A program made the position numbers and the translations under genes. Below are positions 18,047 through 28,476 of a DNA stretch of 64,000 nt, piece after piece. Below the pieces are notes generated by a model. The model was given only the letters and a program-made list of their open reading frames with translations, searched no databases and was not told the DNA's origin. How positions within the stretch are numbered: position 1 is the first letter of the stretch; the number at the start of each line of letters is the position of its first letter. The stretch spans positions 2,046,001-2,110,000 of the forward strand of contig NAKE01000001.1 of NCBI GenBank assembly GCA_008680965.1, written 5' to 3'. Source of the stretch: Collinsella aerofaciens. GTDB taxonomy: Bacteria; Actinomycetota; Coriobacteriia; Coriobacteriales; Coriobacteriaceae.

Positions 18047-18451
18047 ATGAGCAACGCCTGTAAATTACTCAAAATCCTATCGTTCCTCTTCTTTGTCGTC
18101 GGCATTCTAAGCGCAGGCATGGGTGCTACAGCGCTCCTTGCGGGCAGCGCGGCAGGCGATATCACGGGTGCCATGATCGTTTCTTGCATCGTCGTCATCG
18201 TATTGGGCGTCGTCGAAATTGTGACCGCCGTCTTTGGCATCCGCGCAGCAAATAATCCCGCCAAGGCTGGCGTTGTCTGGATTTGGTCCATCGTCTGCCT
18301 AGCATGTTCGGTCATCAGTCTGCTTCTCTCCCTGCCGCTCTTGGGTGGGACCGGCTCAAGCATCCCCGATTTTACCGGCCTGATTGTCAGCATTATCTAC
18401 TTTGTACTCGCCAACCGCGTCAAGAAAGAGGGCATGGACCGTTTGAGCTAA
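18047..18451 (+). CDS. Four-helix membrane protein of unknown function
   Basis: A 134-residue integral membrane protein with four predicted hydrophobic segments (about residues 8-30, 41-64, 75-98 and 108-127) and a basic tail (NRVKKEGMDRLS). ATG 18047 has GAAAGGA 6 bases upstream; the frame is open to 17978, but without a good upstream ribosome site. It resembles small hypothetical membrane proteins common in gut Actinobacteria. A terminator follows 48 bases after the stop. Confidence 0.7.
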   Translation: MSNACKLLKILSFLFFVVGILSAGMGATALLAGSAAGDITGAMIVSCIVVIVLGVVEIVTAVFGIRAANNPAKAGVVWIWSIVCLACSVISLLLSLPLLGGTGSSIPDFTGLIVSIIYFVLANRVKKEGMDRLS

Positions 18452-18499
18452 GCCGCATCCGTGCCAATCGCTCAGCGACTCTGGTATATACGCCAATAA

Positions 18500-18535
18500 A
18501 AAGGGCCGATCGCGCAGCAACGCGGTCGGCCCTTT
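18500..18535 (+). terminator. Terminator hairpin after the small membrane protein
   Basis: AAAGGGCCGATCGCG (18500-18514) pairs with CGCGGTCGGCCCTTT (18521-18535), with one G-T wobble and a 6-nt loop. The A run before and T run after allow it to work in both directions. Confidence 0.75.
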
Positions 18536-18551
18536 ACGTTTGCCCAGATAA

Positions 18552-18588
18552 AACCTACCAAAATAAACCTGTCCCTTTTTGGTAGGTT
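18552..18588. repeat. Palindromic repeat with AACCTACCAAAA stem
   Basis: AACCTACCAAAA (18552-18563) is inverted at 18577-18588 around a loop containing CCTGTCCC. The core again matches the GGGACAG/CTGTCCC family while the stem word differs. The right arm overlaps the stop codon of the minus-strand RlmA-like gene (18587-18589). Confidence 0.7.
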
Positions 18589-19399
18589 AGTGGCGGTACT
18601 CGGCGATGATAAAGTCGATATCGGTCTGGAGCGTGTCCAAGTTTGCCAGGCGCTCTTTGTCGGCAGGGCGCGTGCGGTAGTAGTACGGCGTCATCTGGAA
18701 CACCGCCTCGATGTCGGCCTGGGTCTGGAGCGTAATATTCGCAGATACCCGCTGCGTTCCGACCAACTCGAGCTCGGTAGTCTTCGGCAGCTTCTCGTCG
18801 TTAAGGTACGGCGTATCGTAGAGCACTTCCTTAAGCCCAAACAGATGACGGGCACCCGGCACCACGGTGTAGAGCGAGCCCTCCGGCGCCAGTACGCGGG
18901 CAAACTCGCGCTCGTTAAAGGGAGCGAAGAGCTCGGTCACCATATCGAAGGCGCCGTCCGCCACGGGGATGTCCTTCATGTTGGCCACGAAGTAGGTCGC
19001 ATCGCCGCGCTTGGCAGCCAGGCGCACCATCTCTTTACCCAGGTCAAAGCCGTAAGCATCCACGCCCGAAACCGCGCCCATGGCACTGGTGTAGTAGCCC
19101 TCGCCACAGCAAATATCGAGCAACGTCATGGGGCAGTTCGTTGACGCGGCACGACCAGACACCCGCTCGCGCACCAGCTCGACCATCGCATCGCGCAACG
19201 GCGCGTAGTATCCACGGTTCAGAAAGTCACGACGGCTGCGCGCCTGCGACTTGGGATCGCCCATGGAGTCGCCGCTCTTGGACGAGCGCAGCAGATATAG
19301 ATAGCCCTCGCGCGCACGGTCAAACCGGTGTCCGCCCGCGCATGCAGCACCGCGCTCGTCGTCCACCAACGGCTTATGGCAAACGGGACACAACAACAT
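18587..19399 (-). CDS. 23S rRNA (guanine-N1)-methyltransferase RlmA-type
   Basis: A 270-residue RlmA/RrmA-type methyltransferase. The N-terminal zinc ribbon (CPVCHKPL, then CAGGHRFD) is followed by the family linker YLYLLRSSKSGDSMGD and a class I SAM domain with motif I LLDICCGEGYY. The family methylates N1 of G745 or G748 in 23S rRNA; the latter (TlrB-type) gives macrolide resistance in Gram-positives. Which base is used here cannot be decided from sequence alone. Confidence 0.85.
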   Translation of the reverse strand: MLLCPVCHKPLVDDERGAACAGGHRFDRAREGYLYLLRSSKSGDSMGDPKSQARSRRDFLNRGYYAPLRDAMVELVRERVSGRAASTNCPMTLLDICCGEGYYTSAMGAVSGVDAYGFDLGKEMVRLAAKRGDATYFVANMKDIPVADGAFDMVTELFAPFNEREFARVLAPEGSLYTVVPGARHLFGLKEVLYDTPYLNDEKLPKTTELELVGTQRVSANITLQTQADIEAVFQMTPYYYRTRPADKERLANLDTLQTDIDFIIAEYRH

Positions 19400-19470
19400 G
19401 GCAACTCCTTAGCGCGAACAACACAACGCCCACCATTGTCGCACGCCTTCCCCACCTAGTCATAGAAGAG

Positions 19471-19524
19471 ACAAGGAGTGTCCCCAGCTGCCGGCAGAAC
19501 AGGAACGTCCCTAAGTGCCGGCTG
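19471..19524. repeat. Compound palindromic repeat, TGCCGG stem
   Basis: The unit holds GTGTCCCC, a left arm CAGCTGCCGGCA, then GGAACGTCCC and a right arm TAAGTGCCGGCTG. The same blocks, in the same order, occur between 32771 and 32924. It lies between the divergent RlmA-like and MATE genes, where a terminator role is not expected. Confidence 0.65.
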
Positions 19525-19590
19525 GATGTATTAGGAGTATCATCGTCTGCGCAAATAAGCACGAAAAAGCATATTAGAGATTGAGAGCGT

Positions 19591-20973
19591 ATGGCTGATA
19601 CCGCATCTAAGCACATCGATATGACTACCGGCTCGCTATGGCGCAATATTCCCCTGTTCGCCTTCCCCGTGGCCGCCACGAGCATCTTGGAGCAGCTATC
19701 GAACCTCATCGCCACCGTCATCATCGGTAATTTCTCGGGCGACCAGGGAACCCTCGCCATGGCGGCGGTCGGCTCCAATGTTCCGCTTACCAGCCTTATG
19801 CTCAACCTGTTTATCGGCATGTCGCTTGGCTCAAATGTGGTCATCGCCAACGCTATCGGCCGCAACGATCAGAACATGGTCAAACGCGCCGTCCATACCT
19901 CGATTCTTATGGCACTCGTGGGCTTTGTCGTCATCGCGCTGGGCGAGATCTTTGCCGAGCCCATGCTCGCCGCGCTCAACGTTCCTGCCGAAACCATGCC
20001 GCTCGCATCGCTCTACCTGCGCGTCTTTTTGCTCAGCATGCCCTCGATCTTGCTCTACAACTTTGAGGCCGCGATCTTCCGCTCCGTCGGCATCACCCGC
20101 ATGCCGCTGCAGGCGCTTGCCGTGTCCACCGTCCTCAACATTGGCCTGGACCTCATCTTTGTTCCCGCGCTCCACTGGGGCGTCGCGGGCGTCGCCATCG
20201 CCACCGCCATCGCCTACACCGTCAGCGCCGCCACGCTCTTTATCCGCCTGCTCAAGACCGACTCCGTCGTCCGCGTCACCCCACGCGACCTGGCTATCGA
20301 CCCCGTCGCCCTCAAGCGCATCGTCAAGATCGGCCTGCCCGCCGGCATCCAAAGCGCCGTCTTTGCCGTCGCCAACATCATCATCCAGTCTGCCATCAAC
20401 AGCCTGGGCACCGAGGTCATGGCGGCCTCGAGCGCTGCCATGAGCCTGGAGTACGTATGCTACAACCTGCTCAACAGCTTTAGCCAGGCCTGCACCACCT
20501 TTGTGGGACAAAACCACGGTGCCCGCCAAATCGACCGCTGCACCAAGACGCTCAAGGTCTGCTTGGTCGAAGGCGGTATCGTTGCACTCACCACAATCGT
20601 CGTTATTGTCGGCCTGGGACGCGAGATCTTGTCGCTGTTCAACAGCGATCCCAACATCGTCTCAATCGGCTATATCCGCGTGTGCTCGATCTTCCCGGCG
20701 TACGCCTTTAGCATGTTCTACGAAAACATGTCAGGCTACCTGCGCGGCTTTGGTATCTCGCTCACGCCCGCCCTCATCACCATGATCTGCGTCTGCGGCA
20801 TCCGCTTCTATTGGGTGTTCTGCGTGTTCCCGCACTTCCGCACCTTTGCGAACATCATGATGGTCTACCCTATCAGCCTGGGCACCACGGCGTTCTTTAT
20901 GGTCGTGGCGGTACTACTCTGCCACCCGGCACGCACCTATCGCGCCACCCAAGCCAAAGCGACAGCCCGCTAA
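19591..20973 (+). CDS. MATE-family multidrug/metabolite exporter
   Basis: A 460-residue membrane protein with about 12 hydrophobic segments in the two-fold repeat of MATE transporters. Typical segments include GSLWRNIPLFAFPVAATS at the start, VGSNVPLT, and GQNHGARQ at the start of the second half. It exports cationic compounds using Na+ or H+ gradients; the substrate is unknown. ATG 19591 is preceded by a modest GAGAG ribosome site. Confidence 0.9.
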   Translation: MADTASKHIDMTTGSLWRNIPLFAFPVAATSILEQLSNLIATVIIGNFSGDQGTLAMAAVGSNVPLTSLMLNLFIGMSLGSNVVIANAIGRNDQNMVKRAVHTSILMALVGFVVIALGEIFAEPMLAALNVPAETMPLASLYLRVFLLSMPSILLYNFEAAIFRSVGITRMPLQALAVSTVLNIGLDLIFVPALHWGVAGVAIATAIAYTVSAATLFIRLLKTDSVVRVTPRDLAIDPVALKRIVKIGLPAGIQSAVFAVANIIIQSAINSLGTEVMAASSAAMSLEYVCYNLLNSFSQACTTFVGQNHGARQIDRCTKTLKVCLVEGGIVALTTIVVIVGLGREILSLFNSDPNIVSIGYIRVCSIFPAYAFSMFYENMSGYLRGFGISLTPALITMICVCGIRFYWVFCVFPHFRTFANIMMVYPISLGTTAFFMVVAVLLCHPARTYRATQAKATAR

Positions 20974-21000
20974 ACACCGCACTCAACGCCACGTCAGTCA

Positions 21001-21867
21001 TTAATTGACAATATGCGAGCTCATATAGTCGATAAAGCGCCTCGTGGCGATGGGCATGGTGTCCCAACTGCGCCAGGCTGCAACCACGTCACGCGAAGGA
21101 GCATGCACGATGGGACGCACGCGAATATCGGCCCGCATGCCCTCGACGGTACGGCGATACAGCATGCTCACGCCTAGGCCCTCCTCCACCATCGCCATGA
21201 TGGTGTAGTCGTCGGTCACCTCGCTCGTCACGTGCGGCGACAGCCCATGCGCCGCAAATGCATCGAGCACCAGGCTCTGTTCGCCCTCATCCAGCAGCAC
21301 AAACGGCTCGGACGCCAGGTCGGCGAGCGTCACCTTTTCCTTTGCCGTCAGCGGATGCGCGGCCGGCAACAATGCTACCAACTCGTCGTGATAGACCACG
21401 CGCTTCTCGAGCCCAGCGGTAAACCCGCGCGCCGTAAAGCAAAAGTCAACCACGCCATCGTGCACCCACTGGGCGTTGCGCGTGTAATCGCCCTGCTTAA
21501 GGGTAAAGCGTACACCAGGATGCAGAGCCCCAAAGTCGCGAATCACGCGCGGCAACACGGTGCGGCTCACGTTAGTAAACGTCGCGATACGAATATCAGT
21601 CGACGAAAGCCCCAGCAACTCTTGGCGCTTGCCCTCAAGCTCGGCCTCGGCAGTTACGATCTGTCGCAGATACGGCAGGTACTGTTTGCCGTCGCGCGTA
21701 AGCGACACACCCTGCTTGCCGCGCTCGATAAGCGTGGTACCCAGCTCGCGCTCGAGCGCCTTGACGGCCTGGCTCACCGCACTTTGCGTATAGCCCAACT
21801 CATCGGCCGCACCCTTAAGACTGCCGCGATCGACCACCATACAAACAATCTGATAACGCGATGCCAT
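21001..21867 (-). CDS. LysR-family transcriptional regulator
   Basis: A 288-residue LysR-type regulator. The N-terminal winged helix-turn-helix (about 1-60, GSLKGAADELGYTQSAVSQA) is followed by a periplasmic-binding-like effector domain (about 87-288). The gene is divergent from the EamA transporter across a 158-base region, the standard arrangement in which LysR proteins control the neighbour and themselves. The effector is unknown. Confidence 0.9.
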   Translation of the reverse strand: MASRYQIVCMVVDRGSLKGAADELGYTQSAVSQAVKALERELGTTLIERGKQGVSLTRDGKQYLPYLRQIVTAEAELEGKRQELLGLSSTDIRIATFTNVSRTVLPRVIRDFGALHPGVRFTLKQGDYTRNAQWVHDGVVDFCFTARGFTAGLEKRVVYHDELVALLPAAHPLTAKEKVTLADLASEPFVLLDEGEQSLVLDAFAAHGLSPHVTSEVTDDYTIMAMVEEGLGVSMLYRRTVEGMRADIRVRPIVHAPSRDVVAAWRSWDTMPIATRRFIDYMSSHIVN

Positions 21868-22025
21868 CGTGCCTCCACATCAATGCAGCCGTAAAACGTT
21901 TTGCCAGGGCTTTTTCTACCTACATTAGTATTTCTTAATCATACTGAAGATACATTCGCTTTACTACATCTACATCTGGGAGCAAAATCCTTTTTGCGAA
22001 ACCGTTCTGTAACAAAAGGAGTCCC
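21868..22025. promoter_or_regulatory. Divergent control region between lysR and eamA genes
   Basis: An A+T-rich stretch (about 21910-21975) sits between the two divergent starts. It includes imperfect dyads around ATTAGTATTTCTTAAT, a T-N11-A arrangement of the type bound by LysR proteins. The site is inferred from position and composition only. The EamA ribosome site (AAAAGGAG) is at its right edge. Confidence 0.4.
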
Positions 22026-22928
22026 ATGGACCGCAAAAAAGCAATCGCGCTCTCATTTTCCGTTCCCGTCGCATGGGGCTTTTCGTATCCCCTCATGAAG
22101 ATCGGCATGGACAGCATGAACGCCACGAGCATCGTTGCGCTGCGCTGCATCATCGCCTTTGTGGCCTGCCTGCTGCTCTTCCACAAGCACGCGCTGCGTA
22201 TCAACCGTGACGTGATGATTCGCTCCGCCATCATCGGCGCCATCATGGCAACCGAGCTCACCTGCATGTGCCTGGGCTCCAGCCTCACCTCCGCCTCAAC
22301 CGCCGGCTTTTTGCAGAGCCTGACGGTCGTAATCGTGCCGTTTGCCAACGCAGCTCTGCTGCGTCGCGCCCCCGAGCGCAAGGTGCTCATCGGAACTGCC
22401 ATCGTCACCTGCGGTATGCTGCTGCTCTCGGGCGCCGACTTTACCAGCCTGAATCCCGGCGCGATCATCATGCTGCTCTCGGCCTTTATCTATGCCGGCC
22501 ACATTATCGTAGCCAAGCGCTTTGTCGAAGAAGTCGACCCACTGGCCCTGGGTGTTTGGCAGCTGGGCTTTGGCGGCCTGTTCTCGGGCATCGCCACGTG
22601 CACCTTTGTCGGCTTCACGCTTCCCAGCACGCCCAACGAGATCGTCGTCGTCGTCGCACTCGCACTCATCTGCTCTGCCTATGGCTTTATCACCCAAACG
22701 CTCGTGCAGCCCCACGTGCCCGCCGAGACCACCGGCTTCGCCTTCTCGCTCGAGCCGGTCTGCTCCGCTGTCTTCTCGTTCTTCCTGGTCGGCGAGGTCC
22801 TGAGCCCCATCGCCTTCTTTGGCGCCGCCCTCATCCTCACCGGCGTCATGGTGGCAACCGTCGAGCTTCCGCGCCTACGCGCGCATGAACAGGCTCGTAT
22901 GGCAGGAACGCCCGAGCGCGTCTCGTAG
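22026..22928 (+). CDS. EamA/DMT-family transporter
   Basis: A 300-residue drug/metabolite transporter with ten predicted membrane helices in two EamA repeats (first about 6-140, second about 150-285). Each repeat ends in a helix with the usual Gly/Pro pattern. The family exports amino acids, nucleosides or drugs. The divergent LysR gene is its likely regulator. Confidence 0.88.
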   Translation: MDRKKAIALSFSVPVAWGFSYPLMKIGMDSMNATSIVALRCIIAFVACLLLFHKHALRINRDVMIRSAIIGAIMATELTCMCLGSSLTSASTAGFLQSLTVVIVPFANAALLRRAPERKVLIGTAIVTCGMLLLSGADFTSLNPGAIIMLLSAFIYAGHIIVAKRFVEEVDPLALGVWQLGFGGLFSGIATCTFVGFTLPSTPNEIVVVVALALICSAYGFITQTLVQPHVPAETTGFAFSLEPVCSAVFSFFLVGEVLSPIAFFGAALILTGVMVATVELPRLRAHEQARMAGTPERVS

Positions 22929-23016
22929 ACCCCACTCTTCATACAGCCGCGGCATAAAGGCAACCGGTGCGCCTTTACAATAGATACCAACAGAGTATCT
23001 GCCACAAAGGAGCCCC

Positions 23017-23742
23017 ATGGACACCGCAACTCGCGACCGCAACATAGCAACCTGGTTGGGCGATGCGCCGCAGCCGGTACGTGACACGACGAACCAGCTG
23101 CTCGAGCGCATCGCCCTTTTGCGTGCCGAGCAGACCATCTACCCGGCACAAGACGACATCCTTAATGCCCTCGCCTACACGCCGGCCGACCAGGTCAAGG
23201 TTGTCATCTTGGGTCAAGATCCCTATCACGGACCCAACCAGGCCATGGGGTTATCGTTCTCGGTCCCCGCGACGCAAACCAAGTTGCCGCCGAGCCTGCG
23301 CAACATCTATAAGGAACTCAAAGCCGATCTGGACTGCCCCTTTCCTGCCACGGGAGACCTAACCCCATGGGCACAACAGGGCGTCCTGCTCCTTAACACC
23401 ACGCTCACCGTGCGCGAGCATGCCGCCAATTCGCACGCCAAGCTAGGCTGGAGCACGCTCACCGACTATATTATCGAACGCTGCTGTCAGCTGCCCCAGC
23501 CGGTCGTCTTTTTGGCATGGGGCCGCTTTGCCCAGCAAATGGTTGAGGGCAAGCTCGACGCGATCGGCGCGGGCAAGGCAACCGGCAAGTTCTGCCTAGC
23601 TTCTACGCACCCCTCGCCGCTTTCGGCCAACCGCGCCACGGCAGAACTCCCCGCCTTTATAGGGTCGCGCCCCTTCTCGGCAGCCAATCGGCTACTCGAA
23701 CAGCACGGCTCGACCCCCGTCAACTGGACTTGCCTCGGCTAA
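23017..23742 (+). CDS. ung: Uracil-DNA glycosylase, family 1
   Basis: A 241-residue enzyme that removes uracil from DNA. The catalytic water-activating loop ILGQDPYHG is at residues 64-72 (Asp68), and the Leu-intercalation loop HPSPLSANR is near residue 202, both diagnostic of family 1. AAAGGAG precedes ATG 23017. An intrinsic terminator follows directly. Confidence 0.96.
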   Translation: MDTATRDRNIATWLGDAPQPVRDTTNQLLERIALLRAEQTIYPAQDDILNALAYTPADQVKVVILGQDPYHGPNQAMGLSFSVPATQTKLPPSLRNIYKELKADLDCPFPATGDLTPWAQQGVLLLNTTLTVREHAANSHAKLGWSTLTDYIIERCCQLPQPVVFLAWGRFAQQMVEGKLDAIGAGKATGKFCLASTHPSPLSANRATAELPAFIGSRPFSAANRLLEQHGSTPVNWTCLG

Positions 23743-23756
23743 AAATCAATACATCA

Positions 23757-23792
23757 AAAACGCGCCCGACGGATTTCCATCGGGCGCGTTTT
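23757..23792. terminator. Bidirectional intrinsic terminator between ung and SDR gene
   Basis: AAAACGCGCCCGA (23757-23769) is perfectly inverted at 23780-23792, giving a 13-bp stem with A and T runs on its outer edges. It serves the convergent ends of ung (23742) and the minus-strand SDR gene (23793). Confidence 0.88.
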
Positions 23793-24473
23793 CTACTCGG
23801 GCCAGATAAACTGGGTGCGGCCGGCCTCGCCGCCATCGATCAGCAGGCTCTGCCCGGTCATAAACCGGTTGGTCACGCCCACAAAGTAGATCCACTCGGC
23901 GATCTCTTGGGCGGTGGCCCAGCGTTTAAGCGGCGTGAGCTCCATAATCTGGTTCCACAGGTGCTCGTCTTCCATCACGCAACGGTTGAGCGGCGTGATA
24001 ACGCCGCCCGGGTCCACACTGTTGGCGATGGCCTGCGGTGCTAGGCGGTTTGCAAGGTTTTTGGTGTAGGCGATAACGCCGCCCTTGCTGGCGGCATAGG
24101 CGGGAAACTCCGATCCCGTATGTCCGCTCGCCGACCCCACATTGACCACGGATTTGATAGCCGCTGTCGGCTTGGCGGCAAGCCCCTCCCCCACAAAGGC
24201 GTAGCGTTCGGTCACGTTGATGGTGCCACACAGGTTGGCGGCAATGTCGTCGGCCGAATCCTGCGTACCGGCAACGTTTACGATTACCTGGGGTTCAAGG
24301 TCGTCTGGAAACGAGTCCGGTTCGCGGACATCAACGATCAGATGGCGGTAGCGCTCGTGCTCGACCGCCGTCGGCAGCAGGTCAAAGCCCACGACCTCGT
24401 GGCCCTCGTCCAAAAAGCGCTGCACGCACGCGGCTCCGATACCGCCCGAAGCGCCCGTGATCAAAACCCGCAT
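23793..24473 (-). CDS. Short-chain dehydrogenase/reductase (SDR)
   Basis: A 226-residue Rossmann-fold oxidoreductase. The NAD(P) motif TGASGGIG is at residues 6-13, NVAG is the structural motif, and the catalytic Tyr/Lys are in YAASKGG. The substrate is unknown; the preferred cofactor cannot be stated with confidence. It starts 9 bases after the queuosine-precursor transporter gene on the same strand, with AAGGAG upstream, so the two are likely one operon. Confidence 0.88.
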   Translation of the reverse strand: MRVLITGASGGIGAACVQRFLDEGHEVVGFDLLPTAVEHERYRHLIVDVREPDSFPDDLEPQVIVNVAGTQDSADDIAANLCGTINVTERYAFVGEGLAAKPTAAIKSVVNVGSASGHTGSEFPAYAASKGGVIAYTKNLANRLAPQAIANSVDPGGVITPLNRCVMEDEHLWNQIMELTPLKRWATAQEIAEWIYFVGVTNRFMTGQSLLIDGGEAGRTQFIWPE

Positions 24474-24482
24474 ACTTGCTCC

Positions 24483-25205
24483 TTAGGCGGTTGCGTGGCG
24501 CTCGAGGTACTCGGAGCCCACATTCTCGCGCTCCCAGCCGCGCACGACCTTATAGCCCACGGGGCTCAGAAAGACCTCGCACAGCAGCTCGGCAACAGCG
24601 CCGGTCAGCGAGCACATAAGGACCTGCACCCAGGTCCAACCAAAGAACGTGTGGCTCACCACAATGGCAAAGACCAAGTTGTCGATAAACTGGCCAACAC
24701 CCGTGGACACATAGGAGCGGAAGGCAAAGCTCGCAAAGTTATTCTTTTTGAGCATACGGCCGAGCGACTGGTTGAGCGTGGAATTAACCACGGCAGAAAC
24801 GAGCATTGCCAGCGAAGAGCCCAGCACCACGTACCAGGTGCCGCCAATGGTGGCGTTAAGGGCAGCGTTGACCTCGATCATGCCCGTGTCGTAGTAAGCG
24901 CCCCACATGCCGGGCGTGAGCGAGCACGCCCAAAAGCACAGGCTCACGGCCAGGTTGACCAGCAGCGCGAGGACAGAGATTTTGATGGATGCCTTGGCGC
25001 CAAAGCGCTTGCAGATCATGTCCTGGCACAAAAACGAAACCCAGCTCACCACAAAGCCGCAATCGAGTGCCAGATACGGCAGGCTGATAAGCTCTTTGTT
25101 GGCCAGCAGGTTCATCATGATGACACTCACGAAAAACAGCGAAACCGTTGCCGCGGGAATGCTCCGCAACAGGACCTTGTAGTCCTCCATGACCTTCTTG
25201 ATCAT
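24483..25205 (-). CDS. Queuosine precursor transporter (YhhQ/VUT family)
   Basis: A 240-residue membrane protein with about six hydrophobic segments. It matches the VUT/YhhQ family (COG1738), which takes up queuosine precursors such as preQ0/preQ1. Motif-like features include LLANKELISL near the N-terminus, the charged loop CQDMICKRFGAKASIKIS, and FIDNLVFAI in a late helix. ATG 25205 has AAAGGAG close upstream, directly beside the predicted preQ1-type pseudoknot. Confidence 0.87.
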   Translation of the reverse strand: MIKKVMEDYKVLLRSIPAATVSLFFVSVIMMNLLANKELISLPYLALDCGFVVSWVSFLCQDMICKRFGAKASIKISVLALLVNLAVSLCFWACSLTPGMWGAYYDTGMIEVNAALNATIGGTWYVVLGSSLAMLVSAVVNSTLNQSLGRMLKKNNFASFAFRSYVSTGVGQFIDNLVFAIVVSHTFFGWTWVQVLMCSLTGAVAELLCEVFLSPVGYKVVRGWERENVGSEYLERHATA

Positions 25206-25217
25206 TATGTACTCCTT

Positions 25218-25261
25218 TGGTTTTAGGTTTAACGAGCAGGATATCGGACCCGAACTGCTCG
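25218..25261 (-). promoter_or_regulatory. Candidate preQ1-I riboswitch
   Basis: On the minus strand a 7-bp stem (CGAGCAG at 25261-25255 with CTGCTCG at 25239-25233) closes a 15-nt loop that begins TTC and ends in C. An A-rich tail follows, running into AAAGGAG. The loop GGGT can pair with ACC in the tail to make an H-type pseudoknot, as in preQ1-I. The first loop U and last loop C match the ligand-contacting U6 and C17 of the Bacillus aptamer. The downstream gene is a queuosine-precursor transporter. The loop is longer than the consensus, so the call is probable rather than certain. Confidence 0.6.
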
Positions 25262-25361
25262 GACGTCACGGGCTTGAGACGACGATGGGTATAATAGCCG
25301 CTCACACGGCATCAGGCAAGCAAACGGCGCGGCAGCCCCACAGGGCCACCGCGCCGATGCA

Positions 25362-26975
<1,614 letters not shown>

Positions 26976-27112
26976 GCGGATCCTTTCTTGCATTGAGTGC
27001 ATTACGTCGATGTAACCGCACTATTGTAGCCGCGAAATCCCGCTCTAGGGCGCCTATCAGGACAAATTCATCAGTTGGGGCCTGGGTAGCCGGCCCAATC
27101 CGAATTTGTCTC

Positions 27113-27163
27113 TTGCGTAACTGTACATAGTGTATATATACTGTGCTTACCGGTTATATACAC
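27113..27163 (+). promoter_or_regulatory. Promoter with inverted-repeat operator for the gntR-ABC operon
   Basis: TTGCGT (27113-27118), an 18-base spacer and TATACT (27137-27142) form a sigma-70-type promoter. A perfect inverted repeat GTGTATATA (27130-27138) / TATATACAC (27155-27163) covers the -10 box and likely start point. This is the layout expected for autorepression by a YtrA-subfamily GntR protein. Confidence 0.65.
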
Positions 27164-27190
27164 GTGTAGCCCAACAGCTAAGGAGCCGCT

Positions 27191-27571
27191 GTGGACATCA
27201 TCCTATCCAATTCGAGCGACAAGCCCATCTACGAGCAAATAGCCTCGCAAGTCAAAGCTCAGATCCTTTCGGGCGCGCTCGCTGCAGGAGCCAAACTCCC
27301 CAGCATCCGTGCACTCGCGAGCGATCTTGGCGTGAGTGTCATCACCACCAAGCGCGCCTACGCCGACCTGGAGCAACTCGGCTTTATCTGCACCGTGCAG
27401 GGCAAGGGCTGTTTTGTCGCCGAGGGCAACCAAGAACTCTTGCGCGAAAACCAGCTCTGCCATATCGAAGAGCTGCTTGCGAAAGCGGCGAGCCAAGCCG
27501 AAGCCTTGGGCGTCACGCGCGACAAGCTGCACGAGATGCTCGACCTCGTAGCCCCCGAAACCATGCAGTAG
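27191..27571 (+). CDS. GntR-family regulator, YtrA subfamily
   Basis: A 126-residue repressor. The GntR winged helix (about 10-72: PIYEQIASQVKAQILSG and LPSIRALASDLGVS) is followed by only a short helical C-terminus, as in YtrA-type regulators, which lack a large effector domain. The GTG start at 27191 has AAGGAG 5 bases upstream. The next two genes encode an ABC ATPase and permease in the same direction, the usual YtrA context. Confidence 0.9.
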   Translation: MDIILSNSSDKPIYEQIASQVKAQILSGALAAGAKLPSIRALASDLGVSVITTKRAYADLEQLGFICTVQGKGCFVAEGNQELLRENQLCHIEELLAKAASQAEALGVTRDKLHEMLDLVAPETMQ

Positions 27572-27594
27572 CCATCTGCAAGAAAGGCTATACC

Positions 27595-28476
27595 ATGCAA
27601 AAGTTGCTAGAACTCAAAGGTGTATCGCGCCGCGTGAGCGACCGCTTTTCACTGCGCGACGTCACGCTTGCCGTGGAGCCCGGCCAGATCGTTGGCTTTG
27701 TGGGCGCAAATGGCGCCGGCAAGACGACGACCATTCGCGCCGCGCTTGGGCTTATAAAGCCCGATGCCGGCGAGGTGCATCTGCTTGGACAGCGCTGCGA
27801 CGCCAACGCGCCCGACGAGACGCAGCGCCACCTGCGCTCCCGCATCGGGCTTGCCCTGGACACGTGTCCCTTCCCCTCCACGCTCAAGGTGGGCCAGGTC
27901 GAGAAGCTCGTAGGCCCGGCATACCCCACGTGGAGCTGCGAAACGTTCGCCGGATTCATCGACCGATTTGGCCTCGACCCCAAGACGAAGGTCAAGGACC
28001 TCTCCCGCGGCATGGGCATGAAGCTGCAGCTCGCCTGTGCGCTCAGCCACAATGCCAAGCTGCTCGTTTTGGACGAAGCCACCGCGGGCCTCGATCCCAT
28101 GGCGCGCGAGGAACTGCTCGACGAGTTGCTTGCCTTTGTCGCCGACGGCCAGCACAGCGTGCTGCTCTCGAGCCACATTACGTCCGACCTCGATCGCGCC
28201 GCCGACCGCGTCATCTGCATCGATAACGGTTCGATTGTGTTTGACCTGCCGCGCGAGGACATTACCGACCGAGCCGGCATCGCCCACTGCACCCAAGCAC
28301 AGGCCGCAGAGCTTATGGCTTGCGTCGAAGGCGCCCGTGCCGCCCACCACGCCTATAGCGTGGACGTGCTCGTGCCCAACCGTCGCGATGTGCTCGAGGC
28401 CTTCCCCGAGATTCCCTGCGACCGGGCAACCATTGATGACTATCTTCGCCTCACGCTGAAAGGGGCTTCGAAATGA
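27595..28476 (+). CDS. ABC transporter ATP-binding protein (YtrB/BcrA-like)
   Basis: A 293-residue ABC ATPase. Walker A is GANGAGKTTT (about residue 42), the signature is LSRGMGMKLQLACAL, and Walker B is LLVLDEATAGLDP. A C-terminal extension of about 80 residues is typical of the BcrA/YtrB group. ATG 27595 has AGAAAGG 8 bases upstream; the longer frame beginning at 27130 overlaps gntR and is rejected. It overlaps the permease start by 4 bases. Confidence 0.9.
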   Translation: MQKLLELKGVSRRVSDRFSLRDVTLAVEPGQIVGFVGANGAGKTTTIRAALGLIKPDAGEVHLLGQRCDANAPDETQRHLRSRIGLALDTCPFPSTLKVGQVEKLVGPAYPTWSCETFAGFIDRFGLDPKTKVKDLSRGMGMKLQLACALSHNAKLLVLDEATAGLDPMAREELLDELLAFVADGQHSVLLSSHITSDLDRAADRVICIDNGSIVFDLPREDITDRAGIAHCTQAQAAELMACVEGARAAHHAYSVDVLVPNRRDVLEAFPEIPCDRATIDDYLRLTLKGASK

